Counted from the first letter of the stretch, positions 18,445-26,836 are shown. The stretch: DNA of 64,000 bases from CAWCGU01 sp963838095 (GCA_963838095.1 CAWIPO010000007.1:479579-543578); one strand, 5' to 3'. Notes: generated by a model not told the origin, from the letters alone. Numbers and translations: made by a program.

Positions 18445-19233
18445 GTGTCTGGCGAGTCGTTGAGCAACGCCGAGGATAGCCCGGCGTCCGAGCCGGAGAT
18501 GCCCGAGCGCCGCCCGGAGGGTGACGGTTCGCCCTGGGCACTCGCCCACAACGGCCTGATCGCGACGGCGCTGCTGATCGCCGTCTCCGCGGCCGCAATC
18601 GTGCTGATCGCGCCACTCAGGGAAGCGGTCGGGGACGCGATCAGCGGGGACACGAGCGCGCTGGAGAGGCAGGTCGACGATCTCGGATTCGGCGGGATCG
18701 TGATCCTCGCGGCGCTGGTCCTCCTGCACACCTTTCTCTGGTATCCGGCGGAGATCATCGACGCCGCGGCGGGGTTCGTCCTAGGCTTCTGGGGCGGGCT
18801 CGTGCTCGTCCACATCGGCTGGATCCTGCAGGGGATGCTCGCCTGGGCGATCGGCCGCACCGCGGCGAGACCGCTCGTGATGAAGCTGACCGGTGAGCGT
18901 CGCTTCTCCGACCTCGAGCAGCTGGTCGAGCGGGGTGGCGTTCTCTTCCTGCTCGCGATGCGGCTGATCCCGATCGTCCCCTTCAGCCTCTTCAGCTACA
19001 TCGCGGGGGCGACGCGGGTTCCCCTGGGACGCTTCGTGTGGACGACCGCGGTCGGCTACCTGCCGATCACGGCGCTGTTCGTCTATGTCGGCAGCCAGCT
19101 CGAGTCGCTCTCGCCGACCGACCCGGTTCTGCTGCTGGGAACCGTGGTCCTGATCGCGCTGCTCGCTCTCGTGCGCCCGCTTGCACGCCGGGCCGCAGCC
19201 GCGCGCGAGCACTCGGGCCAGACGAGCGATTAG
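18445..19233 (+). CDS. TVP38/TMEM64 family membrane protein
   Basis: 262 residues. A polar N-terminus (about 35 residues, Ser/Glu/Pro-rich) precedes about six membrane helices. Family features: FLWYPAEIIDAAAGFVLGFWGG with the long re-entrant-type segment, and RLIPIVPFSLFSYIAGATRV, which matches the 'R-x-x-P-x-x-P-x-x-x-x-x-Y-x-x-G' stretch of the VTT/SNARE-associated (DedA-like) superfamily. These proteins are thought to act in membrane-lipid handling or small-molecule transport; the specific role is unknown. GTG start just after the tRNA on the other strand. It is convergent with the DsbA-like gene and shares 4 bases (TTAG) that hold both stops. Confidence 0.88.
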   Translation: MSGESLSNAEDSPASEPEMPERRPEGDGSPWALAHNGLIATALLIAVSAAAIVLIAPLREAVGDAISGDTSALERQVDDLGFGGIVILAALVLLHTFLWYPAEIIDAAAGFVLGFWGGLVLVHIGWILQGMLAWAIGRTAARPLVMKLTGERRFSDLEQLVERGGVLFLLAMRLIPIVPFSLFSYIAGATRVPLGRFVWTTAVGYLPITALFVYVGSQLESLSPTDPVLLLGTVVLIALLALVRPLARRAAAAREHSGQTSD

Positions 19234-19937
19234 GCGGCTTCCTCGATCGCCGCCTCGATCTCGTCGATTCCGGGGAAGTCCTGGAGCAGTCGGGTGCCGC
19301 TCGGCCCGTCCACGCGCACAGCGGCCGCCTCCCGCAACTTCAGCGTCCGTGCGAGCTCCGCGTCGGCCTCCACCCGAGCAAGCACGTCGGGGTTCTCACG
19401 CTCCTCGTCCCACAAGGCGACGTCGAGCCCGGCACTGCCCGCGACCGCGCGCAGGAACTCATCGTTTACGTCGCTGGTTGCCTGGTCGATGTTCACGAAC
19501 GTCAGCTCGATGAACTGCCACTCTCGCTCCTGCTCTCCGGCAGCCTCGGCACCGACAGCCGCCAGGGTCGTTGGGTTCTCCCGACCGATCGAGAAATGGC
19601 GGAACTCCAGCCGCACCTCCCCGGGTCGGACGTAGTCCTCGACCAGCGGCGGGACGATCTCGCTCTGGTAGTCGGCGCAATCGCGGCACTGGAGGTCGTT
19701 GAAGATCTGGACCGTCACCGGGGCGTCCGGCGAGCCGATCGCAGCCCCCTCCTGAGCGATGCCGCCGATCAGCTCGTTGGTGTCGCTCACCCCGGTGATC
19801 TCGATCGTCGTCTCGCTCTCTCCGACGGCGATGATCGCCAGCGTCGCGAGCAGCAGCAGTCCCCCGAGGACGAAGGCGGCGATCAGAAGCGCCCGGCTGC
19901 GCGGAGGCTGCCGGGACGGGACCGAGGGCTCGGTCAA
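19230..19937 (-). CDS. Membrane-anchored DsbA-like thioredoxin-fold protein
   Basis: 235 residues. The N-terminal anchor (ALLIAAFVLGGLLLLATLAII) is followed by a DsbA/thioredoxin-4 domain facing outside: GSPDAPVTVQIFNDLQCRDC has the usual beta-strand and a CRDC redox motif (C-x-x-C). RLEFRHFSIG and the C-terminal VRVDGPSGTRLLQDFPGID fit the fold. It should handle disulfide bonds in exported proteins. The usual cis-Pro 'GTPTF' before the last strands is replaced here by a VDGPSGT segment, so the substrate-binding loop differs from standard DsbA. The TTG start at 19937 overlaps the TGA of the upstream 84-residue gene, so the pair is probably co-translated. Confidence 0.85.
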   Translation of the reverse strand: MTEPSVPSRQPPRSRALLIAAFVLGGLLLLATLAIIAVGESETTIEITGVSDTNELIGGIAQEGAAIGSPDAPVTVQIFNDLQCRDCADYQSEIVPPLVEDYVRPGEVRLEFRHFSIGRENPTTLAAVGAEAAGEQEREWQFIELTFVNIDQATSDVNDEFLRAVAGSAGLDVALWDEERENPDVLARVEADAELARTLKLREAAAVRVDGPSGTRLLQDFPGIDEIEAAIEEAA

Positions 19938-20188
19938 CCGGCGACGGCTTTGTAGTAGCGCACCGCGAGCCCGGTCAGCAGGGTGCCGAAGGTCTCTTCG
20001 AGTGAGGCTCCTGTGTCGGTTGCGAACGCCTCCAGGCCGCGCTGCTCGATCTCCGCACTGCGCTCCACGACCTCGTCCACCAGCTCGGGGTGCTCGTCGC
20101 AGAAATAGGCGCCCATCGAATACAGCTCCGTGTCCATCAGCGATTCGACGAACGGGCTGCGGGCCTGTCCTTGCGGCGCCTCGGTCAT
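19934..20188 (-). CDS. Small conserved hypothetical protein (84 aa)
   Basis: 84 residues, soluble, predicted helical, with no signal peptide and no recognised motif. It contains YFCDEHPELVDEVVERSAEI and ends ETFGTLLTGLAVRYYKAVAG. It sits directly upstream of, and overlaps by four bases, the DsbA-like gene, so the two form one transcription unit. A role linked to that thiol protein is possible but not shown. A real gene is supported by codon use like its neighbours and by the tight overlap. Confidence 0.6.
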   Translation of the reverse strand: MTEAPQGQARSPFVESLMDTELYSMGAYFCDEHPELVDEVVERSAEIEQRGLEAFATDTGASLEETFGTLLTGLAVRYYKAVAG

Positions 20189-20244
20189 GGGGCAATCCTA
20201 GGGTCTACGGCACGCCGGGCGCTCGCAAAATGCGGCCGAAATGT

Positions 20245-20272
20245 TTGACATGTCCTCGTCAGGCGATATACA
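20245..20272 (+). promoter_or_regulatory. Sigma-70/SigA-type promoter
   Basis: A perfect -35 box TTGACA (20245-20250) and a -10-like TATACA (20267-20272) are 16 bases apart. The stretch is AT-richer than its surroundings and lies 30 bases before the GTG of the 58-residue gene. AAAGGAGGAG lies between them as a strong ribosome binding site. It is one of the clearest promoters in the window. Confidence 0.7.
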
Positions 20273-20301
20273 TGTGGTTGAGCGAAAAGGAGGAGTTGTA
20301 A

Positions 20302-20478
20302 GTGGCCAACCACCTGACGCCCAGCGAGCTCGCCGACGAGTTGAAGATGAAACGGCGAGAGGTGATCTCCAAGTGCATGGAGATGGGGGTCCCGATTTTC
20401 AACGGGCGCATCGACAAGACGCTCTTCGTTTCGAATCTGCGACACATTCAGGCGCAGAAACAGGGCGCAGCCGCATAG
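20302..20478 (+). CDS. 58-residue HTH-like small protein
   Basis: 58 residues from a GTG with a near-ideal AGGAGG site 8-9 bases upstream. The sequence begins VANHLTPSELADELKMKRRE and continues ISKCMEMGVPIFNGRIDKTL. The pattern S-E-L-A-x-E-L-x-M-x-x-x-E-V-I-x-x-C-x-x-M-G-V-P-I resembles the small winged/MerR-like or IF2 N-terminal type of helix-turn-helix (a helix, a turn, a second helix, then a beta hairpin), so it may bind DNA or RNA. It has its own promoter and is followed 118 bases later by the acyl-CoA synthetase gene. It might regulate that gene, but nothing in the sequence proves it. Confidence 0.65.
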   Translation: MANHLTPSELADELKMKRREVISKCMEMGVPIFNGRIDKTLFVSNLRHIQAQKQGAAA

Positions 20479-20596
20479 ACGCGTAACCGTCTCCGCCGAG
20501 ACGGGACAACCGACATACACTCTCCTGGATTGGGGCGCGCGGCCGTAACGGCCAGGCGCCGCTTGCCAATACATCGGGATCCCGAGGAGGAGAGCT

Positions 20597-22409
20597 TTGG
20601 AGACAGCCACGATCCCGGCCTCTGAGGCCGCGACCGGAGCGAAGACGATCGCAGACCTGTTCCCGCTTGCGATTCGCAAGCACGGCCCCAGACCGGCGAT
20701 CAAGTTCAAGAACGAGGGAGGCACCTGGGTCACTCAGACCTACGAAGAGGTGGGCGAGACCGTCCGCGCTTTGTCGCTGGGACTGATGGACCTCGGGATC
20801 GAGCGCGCCGACAAGGTCTCGATCCTCGCCAACACCCGGCCGGAATGGACGTACTTCGACTTTGCGGCGCTCAGCGCGGGTGCGACCGTGGTCCCGATCT
20901 ATCAGACCAATTCGCCGGAGGAGTGCCAGTACGTGCTCGAGAACTCCGATGCGCGAGCGGTGATCGTCGAGGACGACGAGCAGATGGAAAAGGTGCGCGA
21001 GGTGCGCGACGCGTGCCCGAAGCTGGAGTTCGTGATCCGGATGACGGGCACCTCCAGCGACGCGATCTCCATGCAGGAGCTGCTCGACCGCGGCGCCGGC
21101 GGCTCCGACGCGGAGTGGGAGGAACGCTGGAGCTCCGTGGGCCCCGACGACATCTGCACCTTCATCTACACGTCGGGCACAACCGGGCCGCCGAAGGGCT
21201 GCGTGATCTCGCACGGCAACTACCGCTCGATGCTGAACATGATCCACGAGGTCAACGTCCTCGGCGACGAAGAGGTCACCTACCTCTACCTGCCGCTTGC
21301 GCACTCCTTCGCGCTTCTGATCCAGCTCGGCACATTCGACCTCGGTGCCTCGCTCGCCTACTGGGAGCGCGACCCGCTGAAGATCATCCCCAACCTCGCC
21401 GAGGTGAAGCCGACCTACTTCCCGTCGGTGCCGCGGATCTTCGAGAAGATCTACACGGCCGCGACCTCCGCCGTGGAGAAGGAGGGCGGGATGAAGAAGC
21501 GCATCTTCTGGTGGGCGATCAACATCGGTAAGAAGGTGCGGCGGCTGGAGCGCGAGGGCAAGGAGCCCGGACCGCTGCTGGCGCGAGAGCACGCGTTCGC
21601 CGACAAGCAGGTGCTGTCGAAGATCCGCGGCCTGTTCGGCGGGGAGCTGAAGCTGGCGGTCTCGGGCGCCGCCCCGATCAACCCCGAGATCCTCGAGTTC
21701 TTCGACGCCGCCGGAGTGCTCGTGCTGGAGGGCTGGGGCATGACGGAGACCTCGACGGCGGCGACGATCGCAACCCCGGAGGACTTCAAGTTCGGGACGA
21801 TCGGCAAGCCGTTCCCCGGCTGCGAGATAAGGATCGCCGACGATGGCGAGATCCTCGTCAAGGGCCCGAACGTCTTCCAGGGCTACTACAAGAACGAAGA
21901 CGCGACCACGCGAGACGATCGTCGACGGCTGGCTGCACACCGGCGACATCGGCGAGATCGACGAGGACGGCTTCCTCAAGATCACCGGCCGCAAGAAGGA
22001 CATCATCATCACCGCTGGCGGCAAGAACATCACCCCGGCGAACCTCGAGGCTGAGATCAAGCAGAGCTCCGTCGTCTCCCAGTGCGTCGTCGTCGGCGAC
22101 CGCCGCCCCTTCCTGGTCGCGTTGGTGACGCTCGACGCCGAGGAGGTCGAGAAGCTCGCCAAGGACGATCCCGAGATCGGCGACGATCCGGCCTCATGGC
22201 CCGACGACCCGAAGATCAACCGGATGATCAACGCCCACGTCGAGCGCATCAACGAGAAGTTCGCCCGCGTCGAGCAGGTGAAGAAGATCAAGGTCCTCCC
22301 CCAGGACCTCTCCCAGGAGGGCGGGGAACTGACCCCGACCCTGAAGGTGAAGCGAAACGTGGTGGCAGAGAAATACGGCGGCGAGATCGAGGCGCTGTAC
22401 GAGGGCTAG
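20597..22409 (+). CDS. Long-chain acyl-CoA synthetase (AMP-forming; frameshifted)
   Basis: About 603 residues, a FadD15/FACL-type ligase that activates fatty acids to acyl-CoA via acyl-AMP. Motifs: the AMP-binding P-loop YTSGTTGPPKG (about residue 193), LPLAHSFALLIQ, GAAPINPEILEFF, GWGMTETSTAATI (A5), GWLHTGDIGEIDEDGFL (A7) and GRKKDIIITAGGKNITP (A8). The frame breaks near 21907 between NEDAT and RETIVDGW; one inserted base explains it, because both sides are well conserved. The TTG start at 20597 follows GAGGAGGAGAG. It probably works in the same fatty-acid metabolism as the hydroxyacyl-CoA dehydrogenase 2 kb upstream. Confidence 0.93.
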
Positions 22410-22424
22410 TCGCACCGTCTGGCC

Positions 22425-22556
22425 GTGCCTGCGATCGTCAAGCCTGTTCCCAGTTGCCGCAATTGCGGGACGCCCGTCAAGCCGCTGCGGCGGTGCCCGA
22501 AGTGCGGGAAGCGTCACTTCGCGTCGCTACTGGGAACGCCCGGCGCAAAGCACTGA
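22425..22556 (+). CDS. 43-residue zinc-ribbon protein
   Basis: 43 residues from a GTG 13 bases after the acyl-CoA synthetase stop. The core is CRNCGTPVKPLRRCPKCGKR, two C-x-x-C knuckles 11 residues apart, the pattern of a minimal zinc ribbon. It has no other domain. Such stand-alone ribbons can bind nucleic acid or a partner protein. No clear RBS is seen, but the short distance suggests co-transcription. The gene is supported mainly by the perfect double-knuckle motif. Confidence 0.5.
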   Translation: MPAIVKPVPSCRNCGTPVKPLRRCPKCGKRHFASLLGTPGAKH

Positions 22557-22911
22557 TTGCTGCTTCTCGTCCATTCCACATCTCCTACCGGGCAAACCGG
22601 GATGCCTGCTTCAAAGAGAAAGCGGTTATGCGTGTACATGGCGCAACGGGGAGGGGACGCAGCAACGAACGTCCCGGAGTCCTCGCTATACGGGGGTTTG
22701 CGGGACGTTCGCGCAAGATGAGCGCCCCAAGAGGTCTGTGCTGGGTTGGACGACGAGCGGTTACCGGATCGCATGGAGAGCAGGCGCGGACAGTCCCTTG
22801 CCGAGCACTTCCGCTCTTCACGCAAGGAGCAGTGCGTGACCCGCCGCAAGCCATCGTGCCGCCCTCGACCCATCTAGCGAGATCCAGGTGTACGAAAGTC
22901 TGTTGGGCGAT
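22557..22911. other. Gene-free stretch with a repeat copy
   Basis: 355 bases with no convincing gene on either strand. It contains copy A of a 30-bp direct repeat (22747-22776) and, at 22560-22573 on the minus strand, a partial match (TGGACGAGAAGC) to the same repeat family. Nothing else is recognised. Confidence 0.5.
22747..22776 (+). repeat. 30-bp direct repeat, copy A
   Basis: Identical over exactly 30 bases to 24654-24683, starting TGGACGACGAGCGG and ending GGATCGCATGG. The bases just outside differ. The two copies bracket the amidohydrolase gene. Shorter relatives (TGGACGA with flanking complementary arms) occur at 25155 and 25620. Confidence 0.8.
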
Positions 22912-24357
22912 CTAGGGACAGACCCTCTGGAGGTCAGCCGGCACCGACTTCGCGCAGTACTCGACCGTTCCGTCGACGATCGTTGCCACGACGGTGATGT
23001 CCCACAGGGCCTCGGGCGCGACCTGCGTGGGGTCAGCCGACAGGATCACCAGATCGGCAACCTTGCCGGCCTCGATGCTGCCCAAAGATTCCTCCCTGCC
23101 CTGGGCGAACGCCGCGTCGATCGTCAGCGCCCTGAGTGCTTCTTCAACAGTCAAGCGCTGCGACCGCATCCACCGCGGCGGAGCCTTCCCGTTTGGAGAG
23201 ATGCGCGTGACGGCTTCCGCGATGGCCGGGATCGATGGCCCCGATCTTCCGACGATCGCCCACGGTGAATCGGTGCTGCCGGTGATGGGAATGCCAGCGT
23301 CGATGAGGTCACGCCAGCGCCCAGTGAGCTCAACGCGGTCGCGACCGACCCAGCGGATCAAGCGCTTGGCTGCACCGGCGTGGAACCAGGACAGTTGGAT
23401 AGATCCGATGAGGCCGAGCTTGCGCAACCGTTTGATCTGATCGGCCCGCACGGTGCTTAGGTGCTCGACGCGATGGCGCGCTTCGACGATGTCCTTTCGG
23501 CCCACGGTTGAGAACGCATCGAGCGCTAGGTCTAGGCCGCCATCGCCCGTCGCATGGATCGCGATCTGCCATCCAGCGTCGTTAGCGCGCCGGAAGGCGC
23601 GCCTCAGCTCGCGGGGCTTCCAGAACAATTCCCCCTGCACGGACGGACTGGGCGGGTCAGTCTGGTTACCAAGTCCGTCCGGCGCTCCGTCGGCGAAGAA
23701 TTTGAGGCCCTGCACCCAAACGTGGGGGCCGAACTCCTGGCCGGGCTCGTAATCGTCGTACCAGTTACCGAATCGCTGGTGCTGGTAGTTCATGGGAAGG
23801 AACGCGCCAACTTTCACTCGGAGGTCCCCGTTCAGCTCGAGCTTGCAGAGCTCGCCCAAGCGGCCGGATGACACGAATAGCTCGCTGATGCTGGTCCAGC
23901 CCCACGAGAGCGCGCGGTCGACGGATTGCCGTGCGGTTAATCCGACGATGTACCTGTCCCCGATCCAGTGACTGTGCGAGTCGATGAAGCCGGGCATGAC
24001 CGTCGCGCCCTCGAGGTCAATGGCTAAGCCCGCTTGCTGTGACGTGCTTACGATCCTGCCGTCCTCGATGGAAACGGAGCCGGCACGGTTCCCCTCTGGA
24101 TCCATCGTCAACACGGTCGCGTTGGTGAAGACGATCGGGTCTTGGTCGGGAGGAGATGGAGGCGGGCCCGCGAGCAACCTCCGACAGGAGATTGGGATCG
24201 ACTCGCGTTCAGTCGACGCGGCGTCGGTGCTCGACGGGCCCGGGGTTTCGGTCGGCGTTGCCATCGGGGTCACGCCGAGCGCAAGGATGAGCGACAGGAC
24301 TCCAACGGCTCCGACCAGCTGCGGCCATCTCTTCGACTCGAGGTTCTGTGCGTTCAT
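22912..24357 (-). CDS. Exported amidohydrolase family protein
   Basis: 481 residues. The N-terminal hydrophobic segment (LVGAVGVLSLILALGVTPMA) suggests export or anchoring. A Thr/Ser/Pro-rich linker (about 35-70) is followed by an amidohydrolase-3 (YtcJ-like) domain. Metal and catalytic motifs: MPGFIDSHSHW (H-x-H), AIHATGDGGLDLALDAF, RHRVEHLSTV and GSTDSPW (Asp). The C-terminus has the usual small beta-sandwich return, EAGKVADLVILSADP. These are metal-dependent hydrolases of amide or ester bonds; the substrate is unknown. The first part of the barrel is shorter than in typical YtcJ proteins (about 540 residues). The gene lies alone between two 30-bp repeat copies. Confidence 0.88.
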   Translation of the reverse strand: MNAQNLESKRWPQLVGAVGVLSLILALGVTPMATPTETPGPSSTDAASTERESIPISCRRLLAGPPPSPPDQDPIVFTNATVLTMDPEGNRAGSVSIEDGRIVSTSQQAGLAIDLEGATVMPGFIDSHSHWIGDRYIVGLTARQSVDRALSWGWTSISELFVSSGRLGELCKLELNGDLRVKVGAFLPMNYQHQRFGNWYDDYEPGQEFGPHVWVQGLKFFADGAPDGLGNQTDPPSPSVQGELFWKPRELRRAFRRANDAGWQIAIHATGDGGLDLALDAFSTVGRKDIVEARHRVEHLSTVRADQIKRLRKLGLIGSIQLSWFHAGAAKRLIRWVGRDRVELTGRWRDLIDAGIPITGSTDSPWAIVGRSGPSIPAIAEAVTRISPNGKAPPRWMRSQRLTVEEALRALTIDAAFAQGREESLGSIEAGKVADLVILSADPTQVAPEALWDITVVATIVDGTVEYCAKSVPADLQRVCP

Positions 24358-24722
24358 CTGCTCGATTCTCTATCAAGCGGCATCATGGCCTACAGTTCAG
24401 GTCGCCGTCGGCGCTGATGCCCCAGCGACCAGTCCCACGGCCGCGGCCCGATTGACCCGCCTTCTCGCGCGAGAGACCGCGGCCAACCATGCAGGCGCCG
24501 ATGAGCTCGGTCAGAACCGCGCTGACTGTCCACCAGTTCGTCATCGCGTTTGCGGTTCGACTCTAGGAGTCAGCAGCCGCCACCAGCGGCGTGCCACGCT
24601 TCTCCCTTCGAGTGAGAGCGGGAGCCGAATTGGGACGACCGGGATTTCCGCTCTGGACGACGAGCGGTTACCGGATCGCATGGGAGGCAGCGGTTTCTGG
24701 GCCGCGAAATACTGGGTGGGCA
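24358..24722. other. Gene-free stretch with repeat and hairpin
   Basis: 365 bases between the amidohydrolase start and the SnoaL-like gene. No gene is convincing. It holds repeat copy B (24654-24683) and a hairpin formed by CCGCTC and GAGCGG (24648-24667). The divergent arrangement means promoters for both neighbours should lie here, but none matches a consensus well. Confidence 0.45.
24648..24683 (+). repeat. 30-bp direct repeat copy B with hairpin
   Basis: The exact 30-base match to copy A is at 24654-24683. Its left end forms a 6-bp stem, CCGCTC / GAGCGG, with the loop TGGACGAC. Copy A has lost the left arm of the stem. Confidence 0.8.
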
Positions 24723-25154
24723 ATGACGGAGCAGAACGTGGAGATCGTGCGGCGGAACTTCGAGGTTGTGAACTCGATCGGCACCACGACCTCGTTCGTC
24801 GATCCCGAGGATCTCGCCCCCGATCTTTGGGCGCGTCTGGCACCAGAGTTCGAACTGCATCAACGCAGCGACATTCCCGACGCCCGGATATTTCGGGGAC
24901 GCGAAGAGTCGAAGGAGTTCTGGCGAATGATCCAGCAGGTATTCGCCGAAATTCGCTGGGAGCCCACGGAGATCATCGACCTGGGCGACGCAATCGTCGC
25001 AACTAGCCGGATCGTTGCGAGAGGCCGTGGCAGCGAGGTTCCTGTAGAGCTTGACGAGTTCGATGTCTTCTGGTTTCGGGACGGCATGCTTACCCGCCTT
25101 CAGGCGTTCGCGACGAAGGAAGAGGCGCTCGAAGCCGCCGGACGGCGGGAGTAG
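24723..25154 (+). CDS. SnoaL-like (NTF2 fold) protein
   Basis: 143 residues. The opening TEQNVEIVRRNFEVVN, followed by a middle with EFELHQRSDIPDARIFRGRE and EFWRMIQQVFAEIRWEPTEI, is typical of the SnoaL-2 group within the NTF2-like superfamily. In that group a cone-shaped beta sheet holds a small hydrophobic ligand. The strands VATSRIVARGRGSEVPVEL and DVFWFRDGMLTRLQAFAT complete the fold. No specific catalytic residues can be assigned. The ATG at 24723 is chosen because the homologous 'N-V-E-x-V-R-R' helix starts there. It is followed after 51 bases by the ASCH gene. Confidence 0.85.
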   Translation: MTEQNVEIVRRNFEVVNSIGTTTSFVDPEDLAPDLWARLAPEFELHQRSDIPDARIFRGREESKEFWRMIQQVFAEIRWEPTEIIDLGDAIVATSRIVARGRGSEVPVELDEFDVFWFRDGMLTRLQAFATKEEALEAAGRRE

Positions 25155-25205
25155 CGCTCTGGACGAGAAGCGGGAAGCGATGCTTTGCGCTTGTAGGCTG
25201 CGGCC

Positions 25206-25619
25206 ATGTCGGACAACGCGAGCCGGGTCCATGAGTTCGCGTTTCCGGGCCCAATTCGTGACGGCTTAGTTGCCGCCGTGCTCAGCGGCGAGAAGACCGC
25301 CACATCGTCGCTGCTTGTGGAGTGGGAGGTGGAAAACGAGCCACTGCCGACAGTCGGAGAGCGTCAAACGGTCGTCGACTCGGCCGGCGATCCCGTGGGC
25401 GTGATCGAAATCCTCGCGGTCGACATCATCCGTCTCGGTGATGCCGACTCGGCCCTTGCGTTTGACGAGGGCGAGGGATATGCGAGCGTCGCTGAGTGGA
25501 GAACAACGCACGAGCAGTTCTGGAGGGATGAGATCTTTCGTCGGTTTCCAGACCAAGCCACTCCGTTAGGCGACGATACCCAGGTGGTCGTCGAGCGTTT
25601 CCGGCTGGTCGGCCAATAG
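25206..25619 (+). CDS. ASCH domain protein
   Basis: 137 residues. It matches the ASCH fold (a PUA-like beta barrel): FAFPGPIRDGLVAAVLSGEKTATSSL has the conserved G-E-K-T-x-T/S motif, and VGERQTVVDSAGDPVGVIEI gives the barrel strands. The acidic DEGEGYASVAEWRTTHEQFW is the usual segment before the last helix. ASCH proteins bind RNA or nucleosides and some are N4-acetylcytidine amidohydrolases; this one is of the longer YqfB-unlike type, so the activity is uncertain. A hairpin repeat (25620-25637) follows the stop codon directly. Confidence 0.88.
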   Translation: MSDNASRVHEFAFPGPIRDGLVAAVLSGEKTATSSLLVEWEVENEPLPTVGERQTVVDSAGDPVGVIEILAVDIIRLGDADSALAFDEGEGYASVAEWRTTHEQFWRDEIFRRFPDQATPLGDDTQVVVERFRLVGQ

Positions 25620-25637
25620 CCGCTTTGGACGAAGCGG
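25620..25637 (+). repeat. Hairpin repeat of the TGGACG-loop family
   Basis: CCGCTT and AAGCGG enclose the loop TGGACG. It begins one base after the ASCH stop, where it could act as a transcription-end hairpin. The loop and arms match the hairpin at 24648-24667 and the related sequence after the SnoaL-like gene (25155-25166). Confidence 0.55.
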
Positions 25638-25682
25638 AGGCGTGCCAGAAGGGCTCGAAGGTCGCTACTGCACGGCAGCGTC

Positions 25683-26453
25683 TCAGAGCAGCGCTTTGAT
25701 GACTTCGCTGTCCGCCTCGTCGGCGCCGAGGTAGGCGCCACGGATTGCGGCCCACGCGCGCATCTTCCACTCGTCGAGACCGGCGTCTGCGAACGCAGCG
25801 AGGCGTCGCTGGGTCTCCTCGAGCGTCATCCGGTAGCCGAGTGGGTTCCAGAGGAAGGAAGGGATGTCGAACTCCGGCTCACCGAGCATCGGCTTCGGGT
25901 CGATGGCCACGTGACCGGCGCCCGCGGCGAGGATGTTGTGATGGTGAAAGTCGCCATGGACGAGAGTCGAGCTCCCGGGCTCTAGCGAGGCGTAGAGCCC
26001 GCTCGCGAGCCGGATCAGATCGCGCCGTGCCGGGGTCGAGCGCTCGGCCTGGGCAAGCCAGCGCGGGACGTGGTCGCCGATCCATCGAAACGGCTCGCCG
26101 GCCGGCCGCCACAGCCGGAGCCCGAGTTCGACCGCGATCGCGGTTGCCTTCTCCTCGGCCAGCCGCGAGATGTCCGTCCCCGGCCGTGCACGCTCGATCA
26201 GCATCGCCCGGCGCTCGGGCGCCCGACGCAGGAGACGCGGGGCGCCGTCGCCGTTCCAGAGCAGGAGCGCGTCGGCCTCCTCGTCGGACTCGTCGTCCTC
26301 GGGCGGGGTGACCTTGAGCACCGCGTCATCCCCCGCAGGAGCGACGAACGAGTAGCGGGAGAGCGGGAACGGCTCTCCGAGCTCCACTTCCCATTCACTT
26401 GCGAGCCGACGGGCGACCCTCTCGAGTTGGCTGAGATCCGGTCGCGAGCTCAT
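25683..26453 (-). CDS. Aminoglycoside/hydroxyurea phosphotransferase-like kinase
   Basis: 256 residues, the APH(6)/Hur-type small-molecule kinase fold. Motifs: DAVLKVTPPEDDE (Lys in the N-lobe), the catalytic loop LVHGDFHHHNIL (H-G-D-x-H-x-x-N) and the metal loop VAIDPKPMLGEPEFD (D-P-K-P, typical of the streptomycin 6-kinase family). It would transfer phosphate from ATP to a hydroxyl of a small molecule. Family members inactivate streptomycin or hydroxyurea, but many in environmental actinobacteria have unknown substrates, so resistance should not be assumed. Single gene, convergent with ASCH. Confidence 0.87.
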   Translation of the reverse strand: MSSRPDLSQLERVARRLASEWEVELGEPFPLSRYSFVAPAGDDAVLKVTPPEDDESDEEADALLLWNGDGAPRLLRRAPERRAMLIERARPGTDISRLAEEKATAIAVELGLRLWRPAGEPFRWIGDHVPRWLAQAERSTPARRDLIRLASGLYASLEPGSSTLVHGDFHHHNILAAGAGHVAIDPKPMLGEPEFDIPSFLWNPLGYRMTLEETQRRLAAFADAGLDEWKMRAWAAIRGAYLGADEADSEVIKALL

Positions 26454-26515
26454 CCGGTCACGAACCTAACCCGCGGGCCTCCTCCTCGTCGCGCATGGAA
26501 GGGCTCCGTCCCCGG

Positions 26516-26836
26516 TTACTCGGCCGCGGCGTCGGGCTGACCCAGCATCGCCGGCTCATCGACGACGACCTTCCCGGGGTCGTCGGGATCGACACGAACC
26601 GGGATCTTTGCGCCGGGCTCAAGGCGACCGATCACGAGCCGCCCGACGGGCTGTCGCGCCTGGGCTCTATAGGGCTCGCGCGCGGGAAGCTCGACGTCGA
26701 GGTCCATCGTGATCGTCGGCCGCTGATTGACGTACGGACCACCCTCGCGGAGACTGACGATGGTTGCGCGACCGGAGAGGCCGGCGACCTGGACGTCGGG
26801 ATCCTCTGTCCCGAGTATCCGGCGGAGGAATCCCAC
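26516..26836 (-). CDS. Conserved hypothetical protein (106 aa)
   Basis: 106 residues, beta-rich. GLSGRATIVSLREGGPYVNQ, followed by PTITMDLDVELPAREPYRAQ and LEPGAKIPVRVDPDDPGKVV, gives a pattern common in actinobacterial proteins with a small OB- or SH3-like barrel, often linked to SHOCT tails or membrane segments. No membrane helix is present here. No function is assigned. Confidence 0.65.
   Translation of the reverse strand: MGFLRRILGTEDPDVQVAGLSGRATIVSLREGGPYVNQRPTITMDLDVELPAREPYRAQARQPVGRLVIGRLEPGAKIPVRVDPDDPGKVVVDEPAMLGQPDAAAE

Noticed and set aside
20399..22291. A 630-residue minus-strand open frame over the acyl-CoA synthetase
   Set aside because: The plus strand carries all AMP-ligase motifs; the minus frame has no homology-like pattern and overlaps completely.
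22747..24683. The amidohydrolase segment between the 30-bp repeats as an integrated mobile element
   Set aside because: No integrase, transposase or terminal inverted repeat is present, and further repeat relatives lie outside the segment, so the repeats are more likely a dispersed intergenic family.
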